Below, in pieces: positions 24,503-36,100 of a stretch of DNA of 64,000 bases (its first letter is position 1; each line of letters begins with the position of its first letter). Source of the stretch: Prototheca cutis. Taxonomy: Eukaryota > Chlorophyta > Trebouxiophyceae > Chlorellales > Chlorellaceae. Below the pieces are notes generated by a model. It was given only the letters and a program-made list of their open reading frames with translations, was not told where the DNA came from and did not search any database. The position numbers and the translations under genes were made by a program. The stretch lies in the NCBI GenBank assembly GCA_002897115.2, contig BCIH01000001.1:2036039-2100038 (forward strand), in the 5' to 3' direction.

Positions 24503-27500
24503 ATGGCCGCCGTGTGCGGGCTCGCGCCCGTCGCCATGGACCCACGACCTGGTGCGGGAGCCGCGTCCGACAGGATCAGGTGCGTGTCAGGAGTCGGGGA
24601 TTTGTTTGTAATATATTGTGTATCAATGGACTAGCCGTGTTGACTCTCTGCAGGGTCTTGCGCATGCCAAGGGAACTGGGTGTCTAGGACCATGTTTGAC
24701 AGAGCACCCGCCACGAGTGCAGTGAGCTCAAGGCCGAGCACCTGAAGAAGCGCGGGGACGAGGCTCTGAAGGAAGACAACCTGCGCCTGGCGTGTGAAAA
24801 GTGAGTACGCGTGGCTTGTCCGTCTGCTGCCCGGTGGTGAGCCTGTCCACACAGACCTGGAAAGCGCATGCGCTGAGCAGCGCAGAGCAGGGCGTCCTAG
24901 CATTGAATGCAACCCCCCTTTCTTCTTGCCAACCCCACTTCCTCTTCTCAAACCAGGTATGGCGAGGCCTTGGAACTGGCGAGGGATGTGCAGGTGAGGC
25001 GAGCACTCCTGTCCAACCGCGCTCTGGCGCTCATCCGGTCTGGACGCTTTGGGGAGGCGCTGTCCGATGCGGAGGCAGCCTGCAAGCTTACGCCGTCCTG
25101 GGACAAAGCGCACTGGAGACGGGGCACCGCGCTGGAGAAGCTCCGCCGCACGCCCGAGGCTGTGCACGCCTTTCTCGAAGTTTGGAAGCTTTGCAAAGGC
25201 GGGTTGGCAGGGGATGGAAGCCTTGAGTGTGGGGCTGCGACGGCTCGAGCCAGGGAATGTCCACTATCCCCAAGGTTTGCTGGTGCATGGCATTCGGAAG
25301 CACTCATTTTGTTTACGCCTCTTGCACGCACTTGGGCGAACAGGTGACGAAATGAGCACTGACAAGCTCAAGGCGATCATCGCCAAGCTGACCAGGGACG
25401 AACTGGCAGCGTCACTCCTGCAAGAGCTCGCCCGGGCCGAGGAAGAGGTTGGTTTGCTGTCTGGTGTTTGCAAAATGATGGGAAAGGGGGGGTGCAATAC
25501 GCTGATTGGATGTGATGCTCAGCGCCTGAGACATGCGACCCTCCTGCTTCAGTTCCACTCCGCCACCATGCTTTCCTCCAGGGTCGGATACCCCCCGCCA
25601 AGCTGGAGACGGTCTCTGTGCTGTCACTGGCAGAGGCCGCCTTTCTGGTCATCAAGCAAGCCCAGGGCCAGGGCAAAGGCAACCCATACTGCACCATGTG
25701 CGTGCTGGGATTGCATGCTTGGATTGGGGGTTGGCTCTTGGAAGTGTTGTGCTGTCCGTGTCACCGATTGTGACAACATTTGCATGATGTAGTTCAACAA
25801 ACAAGGCACGACGGCTGTCCACCCTTTGCTCACCCCAGAATCTTTGACTGGCTCACAACGGTGCCCGCACCGCCTGCCCTGCTGATCGAGCGGTCAAGGA
25901 TATACGCACAGGCCAAGTGTTATCTGCAGGCCGCCTCGGACGGGGCAGAGGCCGTGGCAGGATTGCTAAGCGCCCGCCAAGCTGGCACTGAACTGGCACA
26001 GGCATACACCTGTCAGGGCCTGGGACGTCTGGCATGCCGAGGTCACGAAGACCGGCGCCCCGCTGCGGCTGCTGCATGCTTCTTGAAGGCCCTGGACCAA
26101 GACCCCAGGCTGGACCCAGCCAAGAGTGGCCTGGAAGAAGCCATCAAGGACATCACCAAGGAAGCCTATGACAGGGTTCGTTGGTTGCCAGTTGGAATTG
26201 TTTTTGTTTAATTCTCCCAATCTTCATAAAAGTTTCAAAATTGTATACGTTGAATGTGAATGGTGGGGATGACTGGTTGTGACCTGGTGTGGTATGGATG
26301 CCCATTCTGGGTTGAAGGAGCAGAACGACAGCACAAGCACCTGTTAGGCGCATCGACAACGTGCATCATCAAACACCCCCCCCCGCACACCCACCGGCAC
26401 TCCAGGTCTGCATGGATGTGTTTAACGAAGGCTCGGATGCGGACGGGTGCCTGTGCCACCCAGAAGCACTGGGGTTTGTTGACGGCCCCCGAAAAGCAGG
26501 CAGCCGGCTGTTCAGGGTGGACATCACCCTGGCATTTCTCCAGGTGAGCAGGGGATACACGATGCTTGTCAGGATGCATCGTTCCGGGGAGAGAATGCTG
26601 GGCCCACCAGGGTTGGCATTGCCAACAAACAAGTACAAGCAGCGCTGCGAATTGGATCAGCTTGATACTGCACATCCAAATGTCCTCCAAACACCAAGAC
26701 CCTTTTGCAAACTTTGCCCCGAAATGCAGACTGCAATCAAGGATGTGAATGCGGCCAGCCGCCAGGGCCTGCGCGCGGTATTTGCAGAGCGTGCAGAGCT
26801 GGAACTCAAACGCGTAACTCTTGGCAGGATCACCCCGCCGACTGCCGAACGGAATTTGCTGAGTGTCAACGTGGAAGTCGCTGTCGGTGCCGATTTTGCA
26901 AAAGCCGCCGCTATTCTCAAGCTCATCAGGGTATGATTTCCTGGTTTGCTGTGGGGGATTCAAGTGTGCGTGTGCGTGTGGGGGACAGCTCGGCTAGAGC
27001 ACAGTTTTCTTGGTTTCCAGAAGGACAGACATCGGATGATTTGCTGTTTTCTGAGGAAAACAGCTCGGCAAGGATTGTATGCCAAGGCCCAGGATGACAG
27101 CCAGCAAACTCTCTGGCACCCATGTCCACTGCAGGAGCAGGCAGATGCGCAGCTGGCGTCGGCTCTTGCGCAGGCTGCCACGTCCTTGGGACCCCTGCAT
27201 GCGGCGGGCTGCGGCGCCGAGGTGGTGGACATCACGCCGCGTGGGCCCGTGGACGGCGGCGACGGCGGCATGGAACCCAGCAGCAGGAACGCGGTGGTGC
27301 CCGCGCAGCCTCCCAAGATGGAACTGGAGGTGCCCTACCGCATGTACCGCATCACACGGGTCGACGGCACCGTACCTGACCGAGTCGACAAACACCCTTT
27401 TTGCATGAGCCGCGTGTACTATGATGCTTCGGAGAAGCCCGAAGAGGTCTGTGTACTGGCTTTTGTTCTTTGGGATACGATCAGGAGGGTCGTTGAACCT

Positions 27501-28116
27501 CGTCTCTGGGGTTGTGACACGATTTCTGGAAAGAGTGCTCACACTGCGCTGCATTGGAGGGAATGAATTGGAGGGAATGATGCAAGCACCGACCACCTGC
27601 ATGATTCTACCAACCCTTTCGGCAGCTGTGGGCAGAGGTGGCGGACGGATCGTGCCGTTGGCGACAGACGGGCTCGGAAGTCAAGGTCTGCGTGCTTCAG
27701 GTTCCCAGGGACCTCAAGCCAAGTCAACTGGCGGTGACGCTGGATCCCTACTACATCAAAGGCCTGTTTCTCTGTTGACATGGGTTGCTAGGTTGGGGCG
27801 AGCGGCTCTTGTTCTGAAACCTTGCTCGGACACTGGATCATTCAATGGCGCAACGCAGCATCACATTTCAACAATTTTTCGATCGTGACCCACTTTTCAA
27901 TCCAGTTGCAAACGGCGTCACGGGGGAGGTGTACCTGGAGGGCGGCCTGGAGAGAGGCATCATCCCAGAAGACTCGGTTTGGACGCATGGTGGTGGGGAA
28001 GGCGAGGATGGCACCATGCTCTACCTCCAGAAAATGAACCTAGAAGTCCTCCAAAGGTATGTGTTCCGGATGAATTCTTGGTGTGCCTGGTTGGTTGGCG
28101 TCGAATGTTAAACAAC

Positions 28117-28198
<82 letters not shown>

Positions 28199-28699
28199 AA
28201 AGAAAAAAAAAAGAAAAAAACCTCCCCCCGCCCATCCCACTGCTTGCACGCATGCAGGCACTGGATGCACTCGGAGATGTGGTGGCCTCGACTGCTGCGG
28301 CAGCATGCTGAGATTGCCTGGGACGATTACGAGAAGGATTACTCCGACCTGCCTGAAGAAGTCCTGCAGCGACACAGGTGGCGAATTGTACAGGTGTTGC
28401 AGGACACCCATCTGCCCAGTGGATCCAGAGCTTCGTCAGAGAGTACTGCACGCACCTACTCCCAGACACTTGAAATGGTGCGCGATGAACTTCCCGAATC
28501 CATGTCCACCTACCCAAACAGGTTGGCCGAGGCGCTGAAGGAGGAGGAGCGGTACCTCGAAGCATCCGAGAAGACGGAGCGAGAGGTACTGCAGGAACGA
28601 GACGATCTGCGCAAGCGTACGCGGCAGGAGCGGCTGCACACGCTGAGGACTGGGGAGCGGAAGACGTGGGTGGAATTGCACCGTGCAAACCCTTACTAG
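24503..28699 (+). CDS. TPR and CS (p23/NudC-like) domain protein, probable co-chaperone
   Basis: Thirteen exons in phase give 802 residues: 24503-24579, 24705-24800, 24957-25179, 25211-25274, 25344-25447, 25582-25697, 25839-26175, 26406-26543, 26730-26930, 27135-27446, 27626-27773, 27906-28056 and 28258-28699. Residues about 35-150 are TPR helices (KKRGDEALKEDNLRLA, LLSNRALALIRSGRF, WDKAHWRRGTAL). A long middle region, with one further helical TPR-like stretch, has no family I recognise. A CS domain starts near residue 557 (CRWRQTGSEVKVCVLQVP), followed by a Trp-rich segment (HSEMWWPRLL, WDDYEKDYSDLP) and a charged coiled-coil tail. CS and TPR modules both dock on Hsp90, so a co-chaperone role is inferred. 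The gap between exons 3 and 4 is only 31 nt. The exon 11/12 junction is uncertain. Confidence 0.78.
28116..28201 (+). repeat. Alternating poly-C and poly-A blocks in an intron
   Basis: About 22 C, 31 A, 20 C and at least 13 A follow one another in the last intron of the TPR-CS gene. The block lengths are suspiciously similar and may include assembly artefacts. Confidence 0.85.
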
Positions 28700-29184
28700 C
28701 ACTGAGCTCCGGCTGTGCATAGGATGATGTCGCCCGTGTTGCCCTGCCTCCTCGGTCGAAGAAAGGTACACCAAAAAAATCTCGCTACAGCCAAGGCATC
28801 GTCGAGCACGTTTCTCTTCAACACATCAATGAAACATCGGCAATAAACTGCACCAGTCCATGCTGGCATTCAAGGAAAACAAGATCGCAGATCACAATTA
28901 TGCATATTGGGGCCCACAGATTACAGTGCAGTGTCTGACCTCAGGTCTTTTTCTTTGATTTTTCCACCTCTTCCTCGTGCTGCAAATTGTGTGGGCAAGA
29001 AGGGGCCTGTGTTTGAATGCTCTACACGATAGCTTCTGGCGCAGAATCAACACGTCACACAGCACCTAGAGAAAGCTCCAGCACCGTGGAACACTGGACT
29101 GTCCGCTCAAAAGCCCACCACTCGCGGACACCATGCGGAAGAAAGCACGTTATACATTCTCAGCATTCCAACCATCCAAGCTGC
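28700..29184. other. Convergent 3' region
   Basis: Lies between the stop codons of the TPR-CS gene and the small minus-strand gene. AATAAA occurs near 28842 on the plus strand and TTACA near 28921 gives TGTAA on the minus strand. No gene is seen. Confidence 0.5.
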
Positions 29185-29650
29185 CTAGGGACCAGGGGGC
29201 ACCTTGAAAGTCTTGACGGTGAATTCTTCCATCTCTTTCACAGTCTTAAAGTCCGACTTGTCAGCCTTGACGTCTGCCTCACTTTTGGTGGCCAGGGACT
29301 CATCCCAATCCTTGGGAATGCCCTTCTCCTCCACAGGCTTGACTGCAAATGGCAAGTGGGCCCGCGTCGCGGAGTGAGAGCGCCGGGCGTATCGACGATG
29401 TGCATCATCACACTGACGGCATCAACACACACGGATCTTAACTCGACGTGACCTCCGTGCAGAGGATACCGCGCGGATCCGGTGACACAAACCCCGTCGC
29501 GCAGCAATTCCCATCACATGCATGATTACCTTTGGAGGCGTTTACGTTCATGGTGGCAGGGACAGAGGTGGAAATCCGCAGCCCGCCACCACACAGCACC
29601 CTGAGGGTGGACGGCGGCTTGAGCACCCAGAGCTTCGTGATCATCGACAT
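29185..29650 (-). CDS. Small protein with mitochondrial-type leader, unknown function
   Basis: Two exons, 29530-29650 and 29185-29342, join in phase to 92 residues. The N terminus (MSMITKLWVLKPPSTLRVLC) has basic and hydroxyl residues and no acids, like a mitochondrial presequence. The C-terminal half is highly charged and Lys-rich (EEKGIPKDWDESLATKSE). I do not recognise the family. The good donor (GTAATC), the in-phase acceptor, and a TGTAA on its strand about 265 nt past the stop support a real gene. A small accessory subunit of a mitochondrial complex is one possibility, inferred only from size and leader. Confidence 0.6.
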
Positions 29651-30100
29651 GGTGACCCGACACCCTGTATACCGCGCAGCTGTTTTTCAAGGAAATAACG
29701 CAGTAATTATGTATTGGATTGTAAAGGGGGGGGGGGGCCCGAGGCGTAGCAAGGCCGGTGTTTTGCGGGGGGATTCCAGGGGGTTGGAAAAGAACGATCT
29801 CGGATGTCGGGAAGCCGGGGTGAAGCTGGCTAGAAGGGCCACATCCAGAATCTGCGTGTCGTCCTGCCTTGGGGATCTCCACACTGCCTGTGCACGGATC
29901 TTACATGCAGGACCATGGCCTGCCAGCAATAGATTATCCACACATGAAGCAGGTATCAATGAGCAGGAATGTGACGTTGCAGATTGGAATGCAAAGGGTG
30001 AAGTCATTTCAAGGGCGTGGTTTTCCAGTTGATGCTACCACACTGGAATGCATGCATGCATTTCGTGGCTCGTATACATGCACGGTGGCACACACCTGGA
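29651..30100. other. Intergenic, SMG1 3' side
   Basis: Lies between the SMG1 stop and the start of the small gene, both on the minus strand. TTACA near 29903 provides TGTAA about 200 nt after the SMG1 stop. A short G run occurs near 29727. Confidence 0.5.
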
Positions 30101-33100
30101 TCAAACCCATGCCATCCAGCCGCTGTACATCCGCGCCAGCCGTATGGGGTCGGTCGCCCGTGTCACCAGTGCCTTGACGGTGTCTGCCGCGGGTTCTGGG
30201 TTCCGCAGGCGGCCCTCGATCCGGCGATACACACCGGCCTCGTATGGCGGCGACAGGCTGCTGCCCCTGCCCACGTGCTCGGCACTGGCATAGGCCGAGA
30301 AGAGCGAGATGGGGATCGCTGGCGTGTCATCGACAGCGTCAGGGGCAGCAGCCGCAGTTGTGCCCAGCGGTGGGGAGCAACGGGTGGCGTCGGTGTCCAT
30401 GCCTGCTGCCAGCATTGCCAAATCTCGGGCTGCCGGGCCACGATTTCCCATCGCCGAAACGGTCTCTGATGCTTCCCTGGCAGCCTGGCGTACTGCTGCC
30501 TCCAGGGTTGTCAAGCCACCGATGCAGGCTGGGAGGGCTTCGAGCGTCTGTGCCAGGGCCGCACAGGCTGGGCGGGCTGCTTGGATCATGGTGGCCTGGC
30601 GCTGGGCGGGTGCCACCCGCACCGTGGACGCGGCTGCCTGGCGCTGCTGTGCCAGCAGCGCCGCCTGGAGCGCCCGCAGACCGGTCGATAGCTCCGTCGC
30701 CAGGTTGACCGCAGTGCAGACTGCGTCGACGGGAGACGACCATTCTGCAGCCACCCCCGTGTGTTTGCCGGTATGTGCTTGTTGTGCACGGTACGCTTGC
30801 AGGGCAGCCGCCACGCCCTCCATGCGTGCCAGAGGCGACGAATTGTCCCCCCCCCCNCCCACAGTGCTGGGAATTCGAAGCGCATCCAGTGCTTTCAAGG
30901 CGGGTTTGACGGCCGCGAGCAGCGCCGGCACTCGTGCCATGGTAGCAGGTCCAAAATGCTGCAGTGCAGTGCTCGCACGGTCGATGTCTGCCGCCGCGGT
31001 GACACGATCGGCCGCTGCGCCCTGCACGCCGCCACCCAGGGACTGTAACGTAGCGCGTGAGAACCGCAGGTCCGCGATCGTCGCGTCCAGGGCATCGAGC
31101 GCACTGACAGCAGCCTGCACCGCGGCACGCACCGCCCCGTCGCCGTTGGGCCCGGCGTCCAGCGCCGCTTCGGCGGCCAACAACCCACCGGCCCGGCTCG
31201 CGAGCGCGGCGGCTGCGGCGGCTGCAGATGTCAGCCAGGCCCGGCGGGCGCCCAGCGCGGTGCGCAGTTGCCATTCCGCGCCCGGGGGGCACGTGGCCAT
31301 GAGGGCAGCTTCCGCAATTTCCGCACCGTCGTGCTCCCGGTCCTCGAGCAATCGAGCCGTCGTTGTCAGTCGGCTCGCGCTCGTGGCGATTGTGGCTAAA
31401 ACTTCAGCCCGACAAGCTGGAACAGAAGATCCCTGCGGCGACCGCAAGCCCTCCAGCCAGTCCTGTGCCGCCAGGCGGGTGCGCGCCGCCTCCAGCTGCG
31501 CGGCAGCTTCCGGCACCGCCAGCCGACCCACGTGCAGCGCAGCGTCCAGCGTGCACTGCAGGGCCAGCGCAGAGTGTGCTAAATGGAGAGCAGTGTATAG
31601 TGCAGACTGAGGGTCAGGGGTTGCAGGCCACGACCCCGGTTCAGAAACCGGGGCATGGCCGATTGTCTGATGAGCAGAGGGTCTGCTCCAGACATTGTCA
31701 TCGTCGCTGTCATTTCTAAAGCCTTCGCTGTCGTCGCCAAAGGCGGCGTCGGGCCACGCATTATCGGTACTGTTGTTGCCATCGCCACTCCTCGTGATCA
31801 CCTCGTCCCCTCCGACGCTGCTGCTGCTGCCATCGTCATCAGAGCCACCCGCTCCAAGGCTCAGGTCCTCCAGGGCCTCGCCTGCACCAGTGACGCCGGG
31901 GTCAAAGTCCTCGAACCGCACCAGCTCGGGCAGCCCATCGCCTGGGTCCCCGGGCGCAGGCGGATCGCGGCGCCGGGGCGGCGAAAGCGACTGGCTGGCA
32001 GAGGGCCCAAGGACCATACCGCCGTGGATCGGCGTCGCCGGGCGATACGTCGGGGCCCGTCCAGGAGACACGCCACCCTGCATGGTCTGTGCCCGCCGCC
32101 CAAAATCGGTCGCAGACTGTTCCAGCAGCACCGTCAGTCGGGGCAGGAACACGGCCGACAGCTGATCGGCCAGGTGCGTCTCCAGTGCCTGCAAGAGCCA
32201 CGTGGCTGCAGGGTGGGGGCCTGGAGGTTGTCCAACCAGCAGCTTCATTACCGTTTCCTCTGCTATTTTCTGAGTGGACTCGGGTGCCACAATCACTGGC
32301 TGCCTGCTCCAGTCCCGGCATGTCACCGAGGTCGCAGCCAGGAACGCAGCAAACGGCGCGCTCAACGAATCCAGCAGCGTCTGGAGAACTGGAGCCAGCG
32401 TGCTGGCGAGACGAGCCACGAATAATGTTGGGGTCTCAGGCTGCGCAGCCGTCAGTCCAGACGGGCTCGGATCAATGACACGAGGCGCGAGACTCATGGC
32501 GGAAGCCGGTGTGAAGGCGACCGTCATCCCCCCGAGGCCAGTGTGTGTCTCAGAGCCGGCCGCCCCAGGCTCCACAACAACTTGCACACCACCGGCCACG
32601 GCAGCATCGGCCACGGCAGCATCGGCGACGGCGGACAGGGCGCCACGCAGCGCCAAGCGCGCCTCTGCGGCAGCGGTGGCTGCTCCGTCCAGGCACTCCA
32701 CTGCCTGTGCCAGCCAGGTCAGCCGTCCGTCGACAAACAGGTTGACCCCGGAGTCACGCTGCAGGCGCAGCGCCAGTGCCGCAAACCCAAACATCAATGC
32801 CTGCGCACTCTGAAGCGAAGCAGCGTCTTGCTGGCGAGGTGTCAATGGTGCGCTGGGCGCCTGCGGTTCTGATCCAACCCCTGCTCCTCCCGTTCTTGAT
32901 GCAAGCGCCTTGAGGTGTGCAGCCGCAGCACCGAGCACCGCAGCGCTGACCGGATCCTGATTCCCGGCCCTGCTCTCGCCCAGTTGCACGGTACCGGCTT
33001 CTGCGATCGTGTGGCGCAGTGCCTCGCAAGCCTGCTCAGCTGCGGCCGCAGCGGCGGCCTGAGCCGGCTCTGTGGCCGCCACGTCGTCCCGAAACTTCTC

Positions 33101-36100
33101 GACGCAAGCTGCAGCAGCGCTGCACGCCGCCTCGCAGGCCGCCCTGCCTACGCACCCAAGGCCAGGTGCTGTTGCTGCAGTAGTGCTGCCCATGAGGAGG
33201 AGTGCATGCTCCCCAGCGGTGTGTCGGGGGGAAGCCTGTGGGTGTTTGATGCCGACGGATGCTGGCCCGGCGCCGATCAGCAAGCGCCGGATGCTGCCAT
33301 CAACTGCTTGGCCTTCTGAGACACAAACGGCACTCGCGATGCGTGCGGCCTCCCCGGCAGCTCGTAATTCCCTTCCGCCCCGTGCAGCGCCCAGGAGCCC
33401 CGGCGGCAGTGCCGAGAGCAGCCGTCCGTGCGTTGCCAGCGCACCCACAAGTTCGTGAACCAATGCTGCGCGGTCAGCGAGGAGGGGGGCCAGCGTGTTG
33501 TCGGCGCGGTTCAAGAGCCCCCGAAGCGGCTGGGGTACAGGGGAGCCGCCGGGGCCCGGCCCCGCGACCACGGCATCGCCCGGCACACCCAGCTGCAGTG
33601 CCAGGGCCTCCAATGCGAGTGATGGCGCCGGGCCTGGGTCGACTGCCTGGATGGTAGACTCCAGATCCGCCATCTGCTGCAACAGCTGGTGTTGCCGTTG
33701 CTGCTGCTGGTCCCAAGGATGCTGCAGCAGCTGACCTGGGGACCCCGGAACAGCAGCAGGGGTCGCATCAACGATGCCCACGCCCGCGACGACAGCCACG
33801 GCCTCGTCCCGGACTGCGCCGATGGCAATCAGCTGCTGGGCAGCTTCTGACAGTGCAGCCGCAGCGCCGGCAGCTGCGGCCTCGGCGACAGCTGCACCGT
33901 CCTCGGCGTTCTTGCATGAGGCCGTCCCACGGCCGACGGCGGCCTCGGCGGCGGCTGCCCGCCGGGCCCCGTCCTGCAGTCCCTCTAGAGCCGCCGCAGC
34001 CGGCAGGGCGACGGCCACAAACGGCCGCACTGCCTCGGCGGCCGCCGTCAGTGTGGCGGCTACTGCTGCAGTCGTGTCTGTCATGAGCCGCTGCTCAGTC
34101 ACGGTCGCAAGCACCATTTGGTCCCATGCTTTCCGACCTGCACGGACGGGCCGCCCTGGGTCCCACTCGACGCCGGGCACAGCCAGCGCGGCAGAAAGGC
34201 AGTCGAGGAGGATCACAGCATTGCAACGCAGCCCCGCTACTGCGTTGCTGGCCGCCTGTCCAAACCGGCCCGCGGCAGGGTCACCTGGGCCCAGCGCATG
34301 AACCATCGATCGCGTCAGCCGGAAAGGCACGCGCTCGGGAACACCCAGTGCCTCACCCCTGCGGTGTCTCGTTTTGGTTTTAGGGTTCCTGCTGCTGCGG
34401 TTGTCTCATCAGCACAGCAACGGATTCTTTTCTTCTCAAGGCTGTACGCAAACTGGCGATCGCCTGCACGTGGCAGTACTTGAGACGCTGCTCGTCCCAT
34501 GCCAGACCTCCCCCCTTCACCACCACACACAGAGAGGAGTACACGCACCTGTCAAAGACCACATCAAAGTCGATGTGGAAAACATCGCCGTGTCGAGCAT
34601 GGATGAGGAGGTTGTCTGGATGCCGATCGCCGATGCCAAAGAGCCAGCCCAGCTGGAGGAGCAAGAACGGTGGGAAATTAGAGCAGAGGCGAGATTCACA
34701 TGGGAATGCCACAGCAACGCGGCCCTTCATCAGAAAGGAACCCTCCTGATCCCCCAACCAAACCCCCATCCTCCAGCCACCCAGGTCACCTCCCAAAATC
34801 CGCCGAGCAATGCCTCACCGCGCTCGTCAGGCCTGCGGAAAGGGCAAAGCCGTCTGCAGCTTGCCACCAGCTCTCCACGCATGCCGCATCACGAATCAGT
34901 GCAGCCGCCAGGCAGTCGGCAGGCACGGTCCTCTGCAGGGACTCCAGAGCTCGGACCAAGGCCTTCTCGGGCCATGCCTCCTGAGGCTGGCTCGTATCGA
35001 TGCCGGCATCCTGCGGAGCATTGGGCACAGCGCACGGTCGTTGTGTGACCTTCAGGAACACAACCCAGGTCTGGAATAGCCACCTCCCGAGGGAAGAGGG
35101 GAGGAGAGAGCATCAGGCGGATGGCTCTGGCTCACCCCACGCCTCGGTCGTCCCCCCCGCCGACCAACCCGCCATCCAAGCACTGTACCTTGATTGCTTT
35201 CTTGTATGCAGTACCAGCACTGGGCAGTGGTTTGACTTCACGGAGCGCACGGCCAAATCCTGGGCCGCTTCCCGTGCCCGCACCCCCAGCAGCCGCCGCA
35301 GCAACAGCCTTTGTCAGTGCCGCCTGCTGTGCGGCCCGGCGTTGGGCGGCGGCCTGGATGTCCAGTAGCGACTCACAGCCTGGCAGCCAGGCGCTGATGC
35401 CCGCAGTGGGCGTCAGCGCTTGGAAAGCGGCCAGGCGCCCATGACCGCCGAGCGTCGGCCTATCCGTTGAAGTGGCCGCGGTCCTTGCCAGGTCCAGCAG
35501 CTGGAGCAAGAGTGCCTGAGCACCGGCGTCCTCGCGGCCCTTGAGGAGGAATCTGGTCCTGGAACCGTCTTCCAGCAACGCCGTCAGCACCTTGGGTTGC
35601 GTCTTTGTCGGGAGGACCTCGATCGTGGGCTGCAGAGCCAAAACGCTCACATCCTCCAGCAGCCCTGCAACATTATTATTATTATTGGGCAAGGGGTTAT
35701 TTTCCCAGAACAGCAATGCGATGGTGGCCGTATGGGTGTTGATGCAAGCGAACCAGACCTGGCCTCTCCAAATCGCTCCACAGCACAATATTCCGCGACA
35801 ACACCAACATGACATGCAAACCCCTGAAACACCATACCTGGCAACGGGCAACACGCGGCGTACTCGGGCGCCAGTTGGCGCGGGCACACCCAGCGCGACT
35901 CTGGTGCAACCAGCTGATCCAGCTCCCAGCGCCGGCGCAGGACGCCCTGGGCCCCCCCGGCCACGGCCTCAGCGTGCGTCCGAAGAAACCGCGGCCAGTT
36001 ACGGAGCGAGTTGTCCAGAGACACGAGCACCCGACCCAACCGCTTGCCCGCCAGGACGATGCTGCAGGCCGTCGGATCCCAGGCGGGGCACTGCGCCGTC

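Noticed and set aside
30309..31610. Long plus-strand ORF opposite SMG1
   Set aside because: It is an Ala/Ser/Arg-rich shadow of the minus-strand coding exon, caused by high GC; no family motif.
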